Positions 1 to 7,733 of a DNA stretch of 64,000 nucleotides are shown here, piece after piece. This stretch comes from Pedobacter caeni. Its GTDB lineage: Bacteria; Bacteroidota; Bacteroidia; Sphingobacteriales; Sphingobacteriaceae. Under the pieces are notes generated by a model. That model was not told the origin of the DNA. It saw only the letters and a program-made list of their open reading frames with translations, and made no database searches. A program made the translations under genes and the position numbers. Location of the stretch: positions 434,001 through 498,000 of the forward strand of contig NZ_FQUQ01000002.1 in assembly GCF_900129215.1 (NCBI RefSeq), in the 5' to 3' direction. Numbering within the stretch: the stretch's first letter is position 1; the number at the start of each line of letters is the position of its first letter.

Positions 1-43
1 TAGAGAGATCATTGAAAAATATATAAAATTGAAAGATTAGAGG

Positions 44-1126
44 ATGAATCCGGCAGATATTTCCAATATCAGGTTAATTAATCAGCAGATCGAGTCAGGG
101 AGCTTTAATCAGGCTAAGGATCTGGTGTCCTGGATGGGTGCTGTACAAGCCCAGGATTATGCAATGGCTACCTGGGGAATTGGTTTAAGAACGCCTGGTC
201 TGACAGAGAAAATGGTTCAGGAGGGAATTGATCATGGCACAATTCTGAGAACGCATTTGCTCCGGCCAACATGGCATTTTGTGGCCGCAGAAGACATCTG
301 GTGGATGCTGGACCTCACTGCCGCCCATGTGATGGTGAAATCTAAATCCAGATTTAAAGAACTGGGCCTAAGTCCGGAGGTTTGTCTGAAAAGCAATCAG
401 GTCATAGAAGCTGCTTTTGCCAATAATAAGTACCTCAGCCGGGAAGAGTTGTATCTCGAGATGGAGAAAAATAACGTGAGCACTGGTAAAGACCGTTTGT
501 CTCACCTTATTTTTTTTGCGGAGCTGGAAGGTATTTTGTGTAGTGGAATAAAAAGAGATAAGAACCAGACTTATGCGATCCTGGGAGACCGTGTTCCCAG
601 ACCTGCAGCACTCAGCAGGGATGAAGCACTGGCTAAATTGGCTTTTAAGTATTTTTCGAGCCATTGCCCGGCAACGCTGAATGATTTTATCTGGTGGTCC
701 GGCCTTTCTGTAACAGCAGCAAAACGGGCATTGGAGATGATTCAACCTGATTTCATCGCAGAAACCATTGCCAGCCAGCAATACTGGTTTCCAATACATT
801 TTTCAGGTATCGTTCCACAGAGCTCTTCGGTGCATTTATTGCCGGCTTTTGATGAATTTCTGATCAGTTATAAAGACAGAACGGCTGGCTTTCCTCTGGA
901 ACACCATCCGAAAGCTTTTACCATTAATGGAATTTTTCATCCGGTTATCGTAGTAAATGGACAGGTAAAAGGCTTATGGAAGCGCACCATCAAAAAGGAT
1001 AAAGTGCGCTTTGAGTACCAGTTCTTTAACCCTGTCACCAATAAGATTTTAGACCTGACCAGGAAAGCTGCGGTACAGTTTGCTGCATTTCTCGATAAAA
1101 AGCCGGATATCATTAATCCGGGTTGA
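44..1126 (+). CDS. Winged-helix protein of the YcaQ/AlkZ (HTH_42) family, candidate DNA glycosylase
   Basis: The 360-residue protein matches the HTH_42 family, whose studied members (AlkZ, E. coli YcaQ) are DNA glycosylases that unhook bulky or cross-linked alkyl adducts. The N-terminal region holds V-Q-A-Q-D at residues 34-38, so Q35-A36-Q37 fits the catalytic Q-hydrophobic-Q signature of AlkZ-like members rather than the Q-x-D of YcaQ. The family-typical segment with R-T-H-L-L-R-P-T-W-H lies around residues 69-78. The protein is soluble with no signal peptide. It stands alone on this strand, and the window starts too close upstream to see its operon. The family call is firm; glycosylase activity is inferred from the motif. 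Confidence 0.8.
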   Translation: MNPADISNIRLINQQIESGSFNQAKDLVSWMGAVQAQDYAMATWGIGLRTPGLTEKMVQEGIDHGTILRTHLLRPTWHFVAAEDIWWMLDLTAAHVMVKSKSRFKELGLSPEVCLKSNQVIEAAFANNKYLSREELYLEMEKNNVSTGKDRLSHLIFFAELEGILCSGIKRDKNQTYAILGDRVPRPAALSRDEALAKLAFKYFSSHCPATLNDFIWWSGLSVTAAKRALEMIQPDFIAETIASQQYWFPIHFSGIVPQSSSVHLLPAFDEFLISYKDRTAGFPLEHHPKAFTINGIFHPVIVVNGQVKGLWKRTIKKDKVRFEYQFFNPVTNKILDLTRKAAVQFAAFLDKKPDIINPG

Positions 1127-1171
1127 GCCCTGTATTTTTTATATCCGGGCATTTGGGCTATCTTTGCCTTA

Positions 1172-1318
1172 ATGAATTCTATCAGGCAGCTAAATATAGG
1201 TAACAATCAGTTCGCAACACAATTGCGGATTGCTATCGCTATGTTCTGCCGTTTCCTCTCCCTGCAATACCGCCTGGGAGATTCTTTTCTCAAAAGTAGT
1301 AAGGACTTTATTAATTAA
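1172..1318 (+). CDS. Possible 48-residue small ORF
   Basis: An ATG-started frame of 48 codons is preceded, six bases upstream, by TATCTTTG at 1159-1166, a perfect Bacteroidota -7 element. I see no convincing -33 TTTG at the right spacing. The product is moderately basic with a hydrophobic stretch near its middle, and I recognise no family. A C-rich/G-rich hairpin follows immediately at 1320-1344. It could be a real small gene, a remnant of a longer gene, or chance; I favour the last two. Confidence 0.2.
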   Translation: MNSIRQLNIGNNQFATQLRIAIAMFCRFLSLQYRLGDSFLKSSKDFIN

Positions 1319-1319
1319 G

Positions 1320-1344
1320 CCCCAGCCTCTCTGAAGGCCTGGGG
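1320..1344 (+). terminator. Weak hairpin, possible terminator
   Basis: CCCCAG pairs with CTGGGG, and an inner CC/GG pair is separated by one bulged base. The downstream 40 bases are T-rich but interrupted. It would end any transcript from the preceding small ORF. Confidence 0.35.
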
Positions 1345-1388
1345 ATGATTACCTTAATTTCTTTTCCTTTTTATCTTTTTGCTTTTTT

Positions 1389-1589
1389 ATGATGAAAAAA
1401 CCGGGCATGACATCCCTTTTTGGGGCTGTTCTGGTGTTTCTTTCGTTGCTAAACATTTGTGTTTTAATGCTCACTGTCTTAATGTTGAAACCAATATGGA
1501 TTGGCCTTTCTGCAGCCCTTTTTATCGTGTTAATGGAAGCTCAATCGCTATTGATGAAATGGAAGAGGAATATCAAAATCAATAAATAA
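1389..1589 (+). CDS. Small membrane protein, unknown function
   Basis: This 66-residue frame starts at two adjacent Met codons followed by Lys-Lys and Pro. It encodes two hydrophobic stretches, about residues 9-31 and 34-53, then a basic tail ending K-W-K-R-N-I-K-I-N-K. That is a good pattern for a two-pass inner-membrane peptide with both ends inside. An overlapping frame of similar size lacks such structure, so this frame is preferred. No family is recognised and no operon partner is evident. A GCCCCAGT/ACTGGGGC hairpin lies 70 bases downstream. Coding status is plausible rather than proven. Confidence 0.45.
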   Translation: MMKKPGMTSLFGAVLVFLSLLNICVLMLTVLMLKPIWIGLSAALFIVLMEAQSLLMKWKRNIKINK

Positions 1590-1656
1590 CCCGAAAAAAA
1601 ACAAATATATTCCAATGAAAAAACTGATCAGGAGGAGCCGGGATTTTGATGATTTG

Positions 1657-1682
1657 GCCCCAGTTGAGTTTCAGACTGGGGC
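1657..1682. other. Perfect 8-bp inverted repeat hairpin
   Basis: GCCCCAGT and ACTGGGGC form an 8-bp stem with a 10-base loop. No T-run follows on either strand, so it is a poor intrinsic terminator. It sits inside a 25-codon ATG frame (1615-1692) that I do not consider coding. Confidence 0.4.
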
Positions 1683-1725
1683 TGCAGATTAATCAAATTA
1701 TTTGACTCATTTAATCCATACATAC

Positions 1726-2127
1726 ATGAATACGACCTCATTAAAAATAGACAATACCCCGATTATTTTATCAACAGGAATTTTTGATTTATTAAAAGAC
1801 CATATCCGAAGAAGGAAACTAAGCAAATTCAATGAAGAAAAGTTGAAGCTGGAACTTCGCTATGCAAGACAGGTATTAAGAAAAGAATTGCCGGAAGATG
1901 TCGTTACGGTTGACAGATGTGTCCGCGTAAAAGAATTGGAATCAGGTAATGAATTCACCTATAAGCTTGTTGCTCCGGGAAAGGCAAGAGATAAACACAA
2001 GACCCTTTCCATCTTGTCGCCAATAGGTGTGGCCATGTTGGGTTATGTTAAAGGAGCTAAACTACAATGGGAGATGCCTGATGGAATCAAGGCTTACCAG
2101 ATAGAAGAAGTGACAAAACTTAATTAA
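1726..2127 (+). CDS. GreA/GreB/Rnk-type RNA polymerase secondary-channel factor
   Basis: The 133-residue product carries a C-terminal GreA/GreB FKBP-like domain over roughly its last 80 residues, with the family signature S-I-L-S-P-I-G-V-A-M-L-G. The N-terminal part is only a short helical segment, as in Rnk, not the full 75-residue coiled coil of GreA. Such proteins bind the RNA polymerase secondary channel; without a long acidic-tipped coiled coil this one probably modulates rather than stimulates transcript cleavage. I chose the Met at 1726 because the eight residues encoded upstream of it are not family-like. It is monocistronic and is followed at once by a strong intrinsic terminator. 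Confidence 0.8.
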   Translation: MNTTSLKIDNTPIILSTGIFDLLKDHIRRRKLSKFNEEKLKLELRYARQVLRKELPEDVVTVDRCVRVKELESGNEFTYKLVAPGKARDKHKTLSILSPIGVAMLGYVKGAKLQWEMPDGIKAYQIEEVTKLN

Positions 2128-2137
2128 GCAATATTTC

Positions 2138-2174
2138 AATGCTGTTCAGGATCGGATCCTGAACAGCATTTTTT
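2138..2174 (+). terminator. Strong intrinsic terminator
   Basis: A near-perfect palindrome with arms of about 15 bases (from AATGCTGTTC to GAACAGCATT) closes on a very short loop and runs into TTTTT. It ends the Gre-like gene on the plus strand. The minus strand lacks a T-run. Confidence 0.9.
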
Positions 2175-2202
2175 ATCTTTTGAAGGGTTTCAAAGATTGC
2201 GT

Positions 2203-3177
2203 TTAACCTTTAGATATCTGTAATTCCGGATTTCCTGATTTGACTTTTGCGTTATTTCTATATTTTACCAGATTAATCAGAAGTACACTCGCAAGGATCA
2301 CAATCAATCCTAAAATCTGAATGAAGGTTACTTTTTCATTGGTAAAGCAAACGGCGAGCAATACAGCTACTACAGGGTTCACATAAGCATAAGTACTCAC
2401 TTGTGTTGCAGGACGGACACTCAATAGCCATACGTATGCACTAAAGGCTGCGATGGAACCAAATAGGATCAGGTAGCCGATAGACAACCAGGCATCTAAT
2501 GGAATGTTACTCCAGTCAAAACCTTTAAACTCAGCGCCCAGCAGACTGCCTGGTATAAATGCAATTCCGGCCGCAATCATTTGCCATGCCGTATTTACGG
2601 CCACTGAACTCTCAGGATCGGATTTGTATTTAGAAAACAGAGAGCCTCCGGCCCAGGCAATCGGACCAATGATCAGTAAAGTCATTCCTAAAACCTGCAT
2701 ATTGCTTTGATTGGTATTCATTGCGTGCAATAGCTGTTCGGCAAATAGGAGAATAACTCCGACAAAACCAATAATCAAACCTGCTATGGTAGACTTGCTG
2801 CTTAGGTTTTCTTTCCATTTGGGTTTATCTAAAATGACAAACCAGATGGCTGCTGATGCCACCATGATCGCTACGAGCCCGCTTGGAATAAACTGTTCTA
2901 CCCAGATGACGATCCCATTTCCAAGACCAAGCATTAAAAACCCACTGATTGCCGCGTATTTTATGTTTTTCTTATCGAATATTTTCTCCCCTTTAAAACG
3001 ACACCATGACATGAGCAAAGCTCCGGCAACCAGGAATCGAAACGTACCCAGGATAAAGGGTGGGAAGCCTGCAAGGGCTTTCTGGATAAAAAAGTAAGTA
3101 GAGCCCCATACAATATATACCGTAGCAAAAGCCAGGTAGACAAGAAGGGGGGAGGCTGTTTTATTTACATGTGCCAT
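2203..3177 (-). CDS. EamA-family (DMT) metabolite exporter
   Basis: The 324-residue protein has about ten transmembrane segments arranged as two EamA repeats. The first begins F-A-T-V-Y-I-V-W-G-S-T-Y-F with the family's WGS motif, and the second lies in the C-terminal half from about residue 160. Members of the drug/metabolite transporter superfamily commonly export amino acids or related small molecules across the inner membrane. It lies 11 bases downstream of an Lrp-type regulator gene on the same strand, so the two are probably one operon. That pairing is typical of amino-acid exporters under feed-forward control; the substrate cannot be read from the sequence. Confidence 0.88.
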   Translation of the reverse strand: MAHVNKTASPLLVYLAFATVYIVWGSTYFFIQKALAGFPPFILGTFRFLVAGALLMSWCRFKGEKIFDKKNIKYAAISGFLMLGLGNGIVIWVEQFIPSGLVAIMVASAAIWFVILDKPKWKENLSSKSTIAGLIIGFVGVILLFAEQLLHAMNTNQSNMQVLGMTLLIIGPIAWAGGSLFSKYKSDPESSVAVNTAWQMIAAGIAFIPGSLLGAEFKGFDWSNIPLDAWLSIGYLILFGSIAAFSAYVWLLSVRPATQVSTYAYVNPVVAVLLAVCFTNEKVTFIQILGLIVILASVLLINLVKYRNNAKVKSGNPELQISKG

Positions 3178-3188
3178 GATTTTGGGGA

Positions 3189-3668
3189 TTATTTTTCAGG
3201 GATAACCAATTGTTGTGCTTCTTTTACTGTTTCCAGTACAATGGTAGTTCGGATGGAAAGTATGTTGGGGATTTTACTAAATGAATTGCGCATTAAAGCC
3301 ATCAGGGAAGCAGAATCTGTAGTCCTGACCTTGACAAGATAACAGTCGTCGCCTGCAATGATATGTACTTCCTGTACCTCTTCGATCTTTGCCAGTGCAT
3401 TCGCCGTATCCGTACAGCCTAAACTATGAGAGGCTTTCATGGAGATGAATGCCAACAGTTTCAGGTCAACAGCCGCAGGGTTGATTCTTGCTGTATATTG
3501 TGTAATTACATTTTTTTGCTCGAGCTTTTTTACCCGCTCCAAAACCCCGGAGGGCGCCATCTCCAGTTCTTTGGCCATCTGAACATTCGAGATTCTGGAA
3601 TTTTCCTGCATTAACCTTAAAATGGCCAGGTCAATCTTATCTAAATTAATGTTGCTTTCGACTATCAT
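3189..3668 (-). CDS. Lrp/AsnC-family transcriptional regulator
   Basis: The 159-residue protein has the Lrp layout. An N-terminal helix-turn-helix occupies about residues 10-58, opening L-D-K-I-D-L-A-I-L-R-L-M-Q, and an effector-binding RAM domain occupies about residues 70-150. It contains the family-typical A-G-D-D-C-Y-L-V-K-V stretch. Lrp proteins sense amino acids as dimers or octamers and control transport or catabolic genes. It is the first gene of a two-gene unit with the EamA exporter. The AT-rich upstream region has two palindromes that could be its own operator. Family assignment is secure; the ligand is unknown. Confidence 0.9.
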   Translation of the reverse strand: MIVESNINLDKIDLAILRLMQENSRISNVQMAKELEMAPSGVLERVKKLEQKNVITQYTARINPAAVDLKLLAFISMKASHSLGCTDTANALAKIEEVQEVHIIAGDDCYLVKVRTTDSASLMALMRNSFSKIPNILSIRTTIVLETVKEAQQLVIPEK

Positions 3669-3670
3669 TC

Positions 3671-3701
3671 TATAAATTTATATAAATTCAGAATAATATT
3701 C
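3671..3701. promoter_or_regulatory. Paired AT-rich palindromes, possible Lrp operator
   Basis: TATAAATTTATA (3671-3682) is a perfect 12-base palindrome. GAATAATATTC (3691-3701) is a perfect inverted repeat whose centre lies about 19 bases further on. They lie just upstream of the lrp-like start codon, where autoregulatory sites are expected. AT-rich DNA makes chance palindromes common. Confidence 0.4.
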
Positions 3702-3809
3702 AAAATTATATTTAAAAATATGATTATAATTCTCTTTTATCTGATTTGATGGTTTTTCTTTTTAACTCAGTAACAAAAAATAAAAGGGATATATTAGGAG
3801 AAAAAACAA

Positions 3810-4478
3810 ATGAAGAACATAAAGGCACTTTTATTTGATTTAGACGGGACACTGATTGATTCCGAATATTTCCATTATGAATGTTGGAATGAGATCCTTG
3901 AAGAATATAATGTCCGGTTAACTTATCCCGATTGGCTGAAGAATTATGCCGGAATCCCTTTACCTGTCAACGCGAAAAATTTACTTGAAAAGTATGCAAT
4001 TGATGCCTCGTTACCGGAAGTAGTGAAGAGAAGAGAGGCGCTTACCCTGGAAAGGTTAAAAACCAAAGATGTAAATCTGATGCCCTTTGCATTGGAGGTC
4101 ATCCGGTTTTTTCATGAACAGGAATTGATTCTGGCAATTGTAACCTCCAGTCCCCGGGAAGATGTGGAGGCAATCTTTGAAAGAAATGGTTTAAGCAAAT
4201 ACTTTAAAATGATCATCACCAGATCAGAGGTGGTCAATAATAAACCTGACCCGGAGAGCTATAACAAATGCTGTGAATTGCTCAGTTTGCCTAAAGAAAA
4301 CTGTATTGTTTTTGAAGACACCATCAATGGCGTAAAAGCAGCGAAAGCTGCAGGAATCCGGTGTTTTGCAATTCAAAGTAATACGGAACAACATGAAGCA
4401 CTCCAGATAGCCGACAAATTATTTCCTGATTTGAAGGAAGCCAAAAATTATCTGTTGAGTGATCAGTTTGTGGCTTAA
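3810..4478 (+). CDS. HAD-superfamily sugar-phosphate phosphatase/phosphomutase-like
   Basis: The 222-residue protein has all HAD motifs. D10-L-D12-G-T is motif I (nucleophile and general acid), T112-S113 is motif II, K145 in N-N-K-P-D-P is motif III, and E169-D170 is motif IV. The helical cap between motifs I and II (about residues 16-80) places it in subfamily I with beta-phosphoglucomutases and small sugar-phosphate phosphatases. It is a soluble cytoplasmic enzyme. The start is an ATG within a purine-rich leader. It looks monocistronic, with 118 bases before the next gene. The exact substrate, and whether it is a phosphatase or mutase, are not determinable here. Confidence 0.85.
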   Translation: MKNIKALLFDLDGTLIDSEYFHYECWNEILEEYNVRLTYPDWLKNYAGIPLPVNAKNLLEKYAIDASLPEVVKRREALTLERLKTKDVNLMPFALEVIRFFHEQELILAIVTSSPREDVEAIFERNGLSKYFKMIITRSEVVNNKPDPESYNKCCELLSLPKENCIVFEDTINGVKAAKAAGIRCFAIQSNTEQHEALQIADKLFPDLKEAKNYLLSDQFVA

Positions 4479-4596
4479 TTGTTTTGTCTTGAATGCCCCC
4501 TAGGATTGACATTTACAGCACCCCTTAAGACCTGGATTTAGCCTTAACTTAGGTATTGCTAATCAAATTATAGTTTGAATCTCAAAATCTAACAAA

Positions 4597-5115
4597 ATGG
4601 AAGAGCTAAAAACAGATAAAAAAGCATTCATCGAAGGGTTTATGTTGCTGTATGACCTGCATACTGCACTGTTTGCCAATGTAATCGAAAACATCTCAGA
4701 ACAGGATGCGCATAACAGACTGAATACGAAAGCAAATCACATCGCCTGGCTAACGGGCAGCCTGGTACAGGAACGGTTTGACCTGGCCAATGCTTTGGGC
4801 ATTGATCAGCAACAAAAGGCGGCAGCATTATTTGAAGGGCATAAGGGGGTTCAGGATGAGCTGACTTATCCGGCACTGGCAAGCTTCAAAGAAGATTGGG
4901 AGCGCATTTCTCCGCTGTTAAAAGCTGCGTTGCTAAATGTGAATCAGGAGAAGCTGGACAGCACCATCCCAATGCCGGATGGAGAAATGACCTTCTTTGA
5001 TTGGGTGTTCTTTATTATTCACCGGGAATCCTATTGTATAGGGCAAATTGGCCTTTGGCGTCGTTTGCTGGGTTATAAAGCCATGAGGTATCCAATGGAA
5101 GGCGAAAAAAAATAA
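4597..5115 (+). CDS. DinB-fold protein
   Basis: The 172-residue protein is a four-helix DinB-type bundle. The N-terminal metal ligand is H48 in N-H-I-A-W-L, and the C-terminal helix carries H142-R-E-S-Y-C-I-G-Q-I. Family members usually have a second His five residues after the first in this motif; here that place is Cys147. DinB-fold proteins include thiol-dependent S-transferases (bacillithiol and mycothiol users) and uncharacterised stress proteins. Three bases separate it from a second DinB-fold gene on the same strand, so the two are co-transcribed and may form a heterodimer or arose by duplication. Function is unknown. Confidence 0.8.
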   Translation: MEELKTDKKAFIEGFMLLYDLHTALFANVIENISEQDAHNRLNTKANHIAWLTGSLVQERFDLANALGIDQQQKAAALFEGHKGVQDELTYPALASFKEDWERISPLLKAALLNVNQEKLDSTIPMPDGEMTFFDWVFFIIHRESYCIGQIGLWRRLLGYKAMRYPMEGEKK

Positions 5116-5118
5116 AAT

Positions 5119-5661
5119 ATGGACCAGCAGAAAATAGTTGAAGAACTGAAAGCAACGCTGACAGAATGGTCAGCAGTGCTTTCCACTTTTAGTCAGGAAG
5201 AAATCAATAAGTTTCCTTTTGAAGGCAGTTGGACAGCCGGGCAGGTTGCGCGACACCTAAATATATCGAATTCAGGCTTTTTGGAAATATTAAACGGGCC
5301 GGAGAGCGAGACTAACCGGCCTGCGGATCAGAAGGTCGAACTTGTAAAATCCGACTTTTTAAACTTCAGAACAAAAATGCAAGCGCCAGATTTTGTCTTA
5401 CCCAAAGCCATAGACTACGATAAAAATACCCTGATCAGTGATATGGAAATGGTGAAAAGTAAATTGACAGAAGTGATCCGTACTTTAGATCTGACCAGGA
5501 CCTGTACTGCATTCGAGTTACCCGGATATGGCTATTTTACCCGATGGGAAGCCATCTACTTTGTCATCTACCATAGCCAGCGACATTTACATCAGTTGAA
5601 AAATATTTATGGAACACTAAACCCTATTGTTGAGGGCAGCACTATAAATCGGCATCAATAA
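5119..5661 (+). CDS. DinB-fold (DinB_2) protein
   Basis: The 180-residue protein is a second DinB-type four-helix bundle with an intact metal triad pattern: H46 in V-A-R-H-L-N-I-S, then H152 and H156 in Y-H-S-Q-R-H-L-H-Q-L. The G-S-W-T-A-G-Q-V-A-R-H segment is typical of the DinB_2 group. It directly follows another DinB-fold gene, with probable coupling. Its 3' end overlaps the convergent response-regulator gene by 20 bases, so readthrough or antisense pairing of the two transcripts is possible. A role in thiol transfer or damage response is only inference. Confidence 0.8.
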   Translation: MDQQKIVEELKATLTEWSAVLSTFSQEEINKFPFEGSWTAGQVARHLNISNSGFLEILNGPESETNRPADQKVELVKSDFLNFRTKMQAPDFVLPKAIDYDKNTLISDMEMVKSKLTEVIRTLDLTRTCTAFELPGYGYFTRWEAIYFVIYHSQRHLHQLKNIYGTLNPIVEGSTINRHQ

Positions 5662-6313
5662 TTTTATTTTTAAAAGCGAAAACAACAAGGCCTGCTACAT
5701 TTTTAGCACCGGTTTTTACCAGTAAATTATTTCTATGCCCATCCACTGTCCGCAGGCTGATCGAGAGCTGCTCCGCAATTTCGGCAGTGGTAAGCTCCTG
5801 ACAAATCAGGGTGAGGATTTCCTTTTCCCGCTGGGTGAGTGAGGAACCTGCATCGAAGCCCCTGACATTTGCTTTGTTGAGCAGTTTGCCCGACTGCAAT
5901 GTCTTTAATACCATTTCATTAAAATAGAAACCATTGTGAAAGGTGGTTTCTATTGCATTCTTAAGTTCACTTAATTCTGAATTCTTGGCGATATAGCCAT
6001 TTACACCTTGTTGAATCATTCTGGTGATGTGTTTCTCTTCCCCATGTACAGATAACACGATTACCCTTACATCAGGAAATGAAGCTTTTAATTTCCTGGT
6101 GGCTTCCATTCCATTCATTTCAGGCATGTTCAGGTCCATGAGTACAATGTCTGGCTTAAATTCACCGCAGTCGTTCATGGCACTGAGTAATTCTAATCCA
6201 TTTCCTGCTTCGAACATGACCTCCATGTTCCCGAAACTTTTAATGTTATTTACCAGGCATTCCCTGAACATTACCTGATCATCGGTAACTGCTATTCTTA
6301 TCAATCTGTTCAT
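5642..6313 (-). CDS. NarL/FixJ-type response regulator
   Basis: The 223-residue protein has an N-terminal receiver domain (about residues 4-125) with the acidic pair D11-D12 and phosphoacceptor D60 in L-M-D-L-N-M-P-E-M-N-G. A C-terminal LuxR-type helix-turn-helix (about residues 157-217) contains L-T-Q-R-E-K-E-I-L and A-E-Q-L-S-I-S-L-R-T-V. It is the last gene of a four-gene minus-strand run, three bases after the cognate histidine kinase. It would be a DNA-binding activator controlled by that kinase. Its targets are unknown; self-regulation of the operon is common for this class. Confidence 0.93.
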   Translation of the reverse strand: MNRLIRIAVTDDQVMFRECLVNNIKSFGNMEVMFEAGNGLELLSAMNDCGEFKPDIVLMDLNMPEMNGMEATRKLKASFPDVRVIVLSVHGEEKHITRMIQQGVNGYIAKNSELSELKNAIETTFHNGFYFNEMVLKTLQSGKLLNKANVRGFDAGSSLTQREKEILTLICQELTTAEIAEQLSISLRTVDGHRNNLLVKTGAKNVAGLVVFAFKNKIIDADL

Positions 6314-6316
6314 ATA

Positions 6317-7105
6317 TTATATTTTAACAGGAAAGTATATGGAAACTCCAAAACCCTTTCCTGTAGTGTGGTAGCTGAGATGGCCACCATTCATTTCCAC
6401 CCGGTTGGTAATGTTGTGCATCCCAAGCCCCCTGCGTACCTGCTGGTTATCAAAGCCTATGCCATCATCTTTATAATCATAACTGACATCACCATTATTA
6501 CAGATCAGCTGGATTTCTACTTTTTGTGCAGCTGCATGTTTCACCGTATTGCTGATCAATTCCTGAGTAATCCGGTAAAGAGCGAGTTCTATTTCCGCAT
6601 TTCCACATTTATCAAGACCCTGACTGTCAAAATCAACTTCCAGGCCATCAGAGCCTTCTATCTGAAAGCATAACTCTTCTATGGCAGCAGCAATACCGAA
6701 CATTTCCAACTCATTTGGAATCATGTTGTGTGAAATTCTTCTCACGCTCATGATGCCCTTGTCCACTAAAAGTTTACTCTCTTTGATCAGTTCAATACTC
6801 CCTGAACTGGCATTGTGTTTTTTTTCGAATTGTATGATCTTCATACCCAGCGTGGAGAATATGCTACCCACCTCATCATGAAGGTCTTTTGCTACCCTCC
6901 GTCTTTCTTCTTCGATCTTTTCAATGTTGTTGCGGGTTAGCTTTTGCTGATAATCCGCTTCGGTTTCCTTTAGTTTGACCTGTTGATTGTAAAATTTCTT
7001 CTGGTATACAAAAAAGAGGACCACAACTGCAGCACTCAGGAGAAACATAATGAGCATTCCTGTGAATAGAAAAAAATAAATGTCTATGCTTTCCTGTACT
7101 GCCAT
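6317..7105 (-). CDS. Membrane sensor histidine kinase, NarX/DesK type
   Basis: The 262-residue kinase has one N-terminal membrane segment (about residues 10-34), a short coiled-coil linker, a HisKA_3 dimerisation box with H76 in V-A-K-D-L-H-D-E-V-G, and a C-terminal HATPase_c domain containing D-D-G-I-G-F and R-G-L-G-M-H-N-I. Almost no extracytoplasmic sensor domain exists, so it probably senses the membrane itself or through its membrane-protein neighbour. Its start codon lies 22 bases inside the end of the upstream membrane-protein gene, implying translational coupling. Its partner is the downstream NarL-type regulator. Confidence 0.92.
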   Translation of the reverse strand: MAVQESIDIYFFLFTGMLIMFLLSAAVVVLFFVYQKKFYNQQVKLKETEADYQQKLTRNNIEKIEEERRRVAKDLHDEVGSIFSTLGMKIIQFEKKHNASSGSIELIKESKLLVDKGIMSVRRISHNMIPNELEMFGIAAAIEELCFQIEGSDGLEVDFDSQGLDKCGNAEIELALYRITQELISNTVKHAAAQKVEIQLICNNGDVSYDYKDDGIGFDNQQVRRGLGMHNITNRVEMNGGHLSYHTTGKGFGVSIYFPVKI

Positions 7106-7731
7106 AAGCCAATAAAGATTAAAATATCTTTTATAATAGAAAGAAAGGCATGAAATTGCCAGACCATCATATTGAATTCGAAGCTGTAAGGTAAGATATA
7201 ATTACTAACTGTAAATAGGAGGAAACTTCCGGAGAAGTAGATAAAAAAAGCAGTATTGATCCAGAAGACCGGGCTTTTTTCAATTTGTATATAAAGACTT
7301 TGTTTTGTGATCTTGTAATAATAATAAAGGGAGGAACCGATCACAATAATGCTTTCCAGTGTTCGTGGATAGGTATTGAATATGGTCCATTTTTGAATAT
7401 ACGTTGCATTAAGGAGACAAAAAATAAGAAATACCGCAATTAAGATCCAAAACCGGGATTTAGCAATGTAGTCTTTAAAAATATACTGATAAAATAGCAT
7501 GATCGTTGTAAATTCAATCATGGTATATATATGAAGTACAGGAAGATTATTTTGTAAATTCTTCCATAAATAAGCGCTGTAAATTCCAATAACTGCAATC
7601 GATAAAAGGTACAGGGTGATTAGTTTTAACTCCTTAGAATAGGATCTGACCTTAATAAGAGCAAGAATCAATGGGCAAAAAACAATGCCCATTGAAAAGT
7701 ATAAATAAAATTTTTGCAGATTGGATGCCAT
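7084..7731 (-). CDS. Multi-pass membrane protein of a sensory operon, unknown family
   Basis: The 215-residue protein is almost entirely hydrophobic, with about seven predicted membrane helices and short basic loops. I recognise no enzyme motif. The gene overlaps the following histidine kinase by 22 bases and begins two bases after the small Cys-motif protein gene. It therefore belongs to a tight four-gene unit and is a good candidate for the signal-receiving partner of a kinase that has no sensor domain of its own. Proteins of this size and topology recur next to such kinases in Bacteroidota, as I recall, but no function has been assigned that I know of. Confidence 0.75.
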   Translation of the reverse strand: MASNLQKFYLYFSMGIVFCPLILALIKVRSYSKELKLITLYLLSIAVIGIYSAYLWKNLQNNLPVLHIYTMIEFTTIMLFYQYIFKDYIAKSRFWILIAVFLIFCLLNATYIQKWTIFNTYPRTLESIIVIGSSLYYYYKITKQSLYIQIEKSPVFWINTAFFIYFSGSFLLFTVSNYILPYSFEFNMMVWQFHAFLSIIKDILIFIGLWQYRKA

Positions 7732-7733
7732 GC

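Noticed and set aside
1379..1585. A 68-codon frame overlapping the small membrane protein
   Set aside because: The alternative frame has a clean two-helix membrane pattern and a better start; this one is an unstructured mix.
1615..1692. A 25-codon ATG frame containing the GCCCCAGT hairpin
   Set aside because: Too short, and explained by the palindrome; no conserved features.
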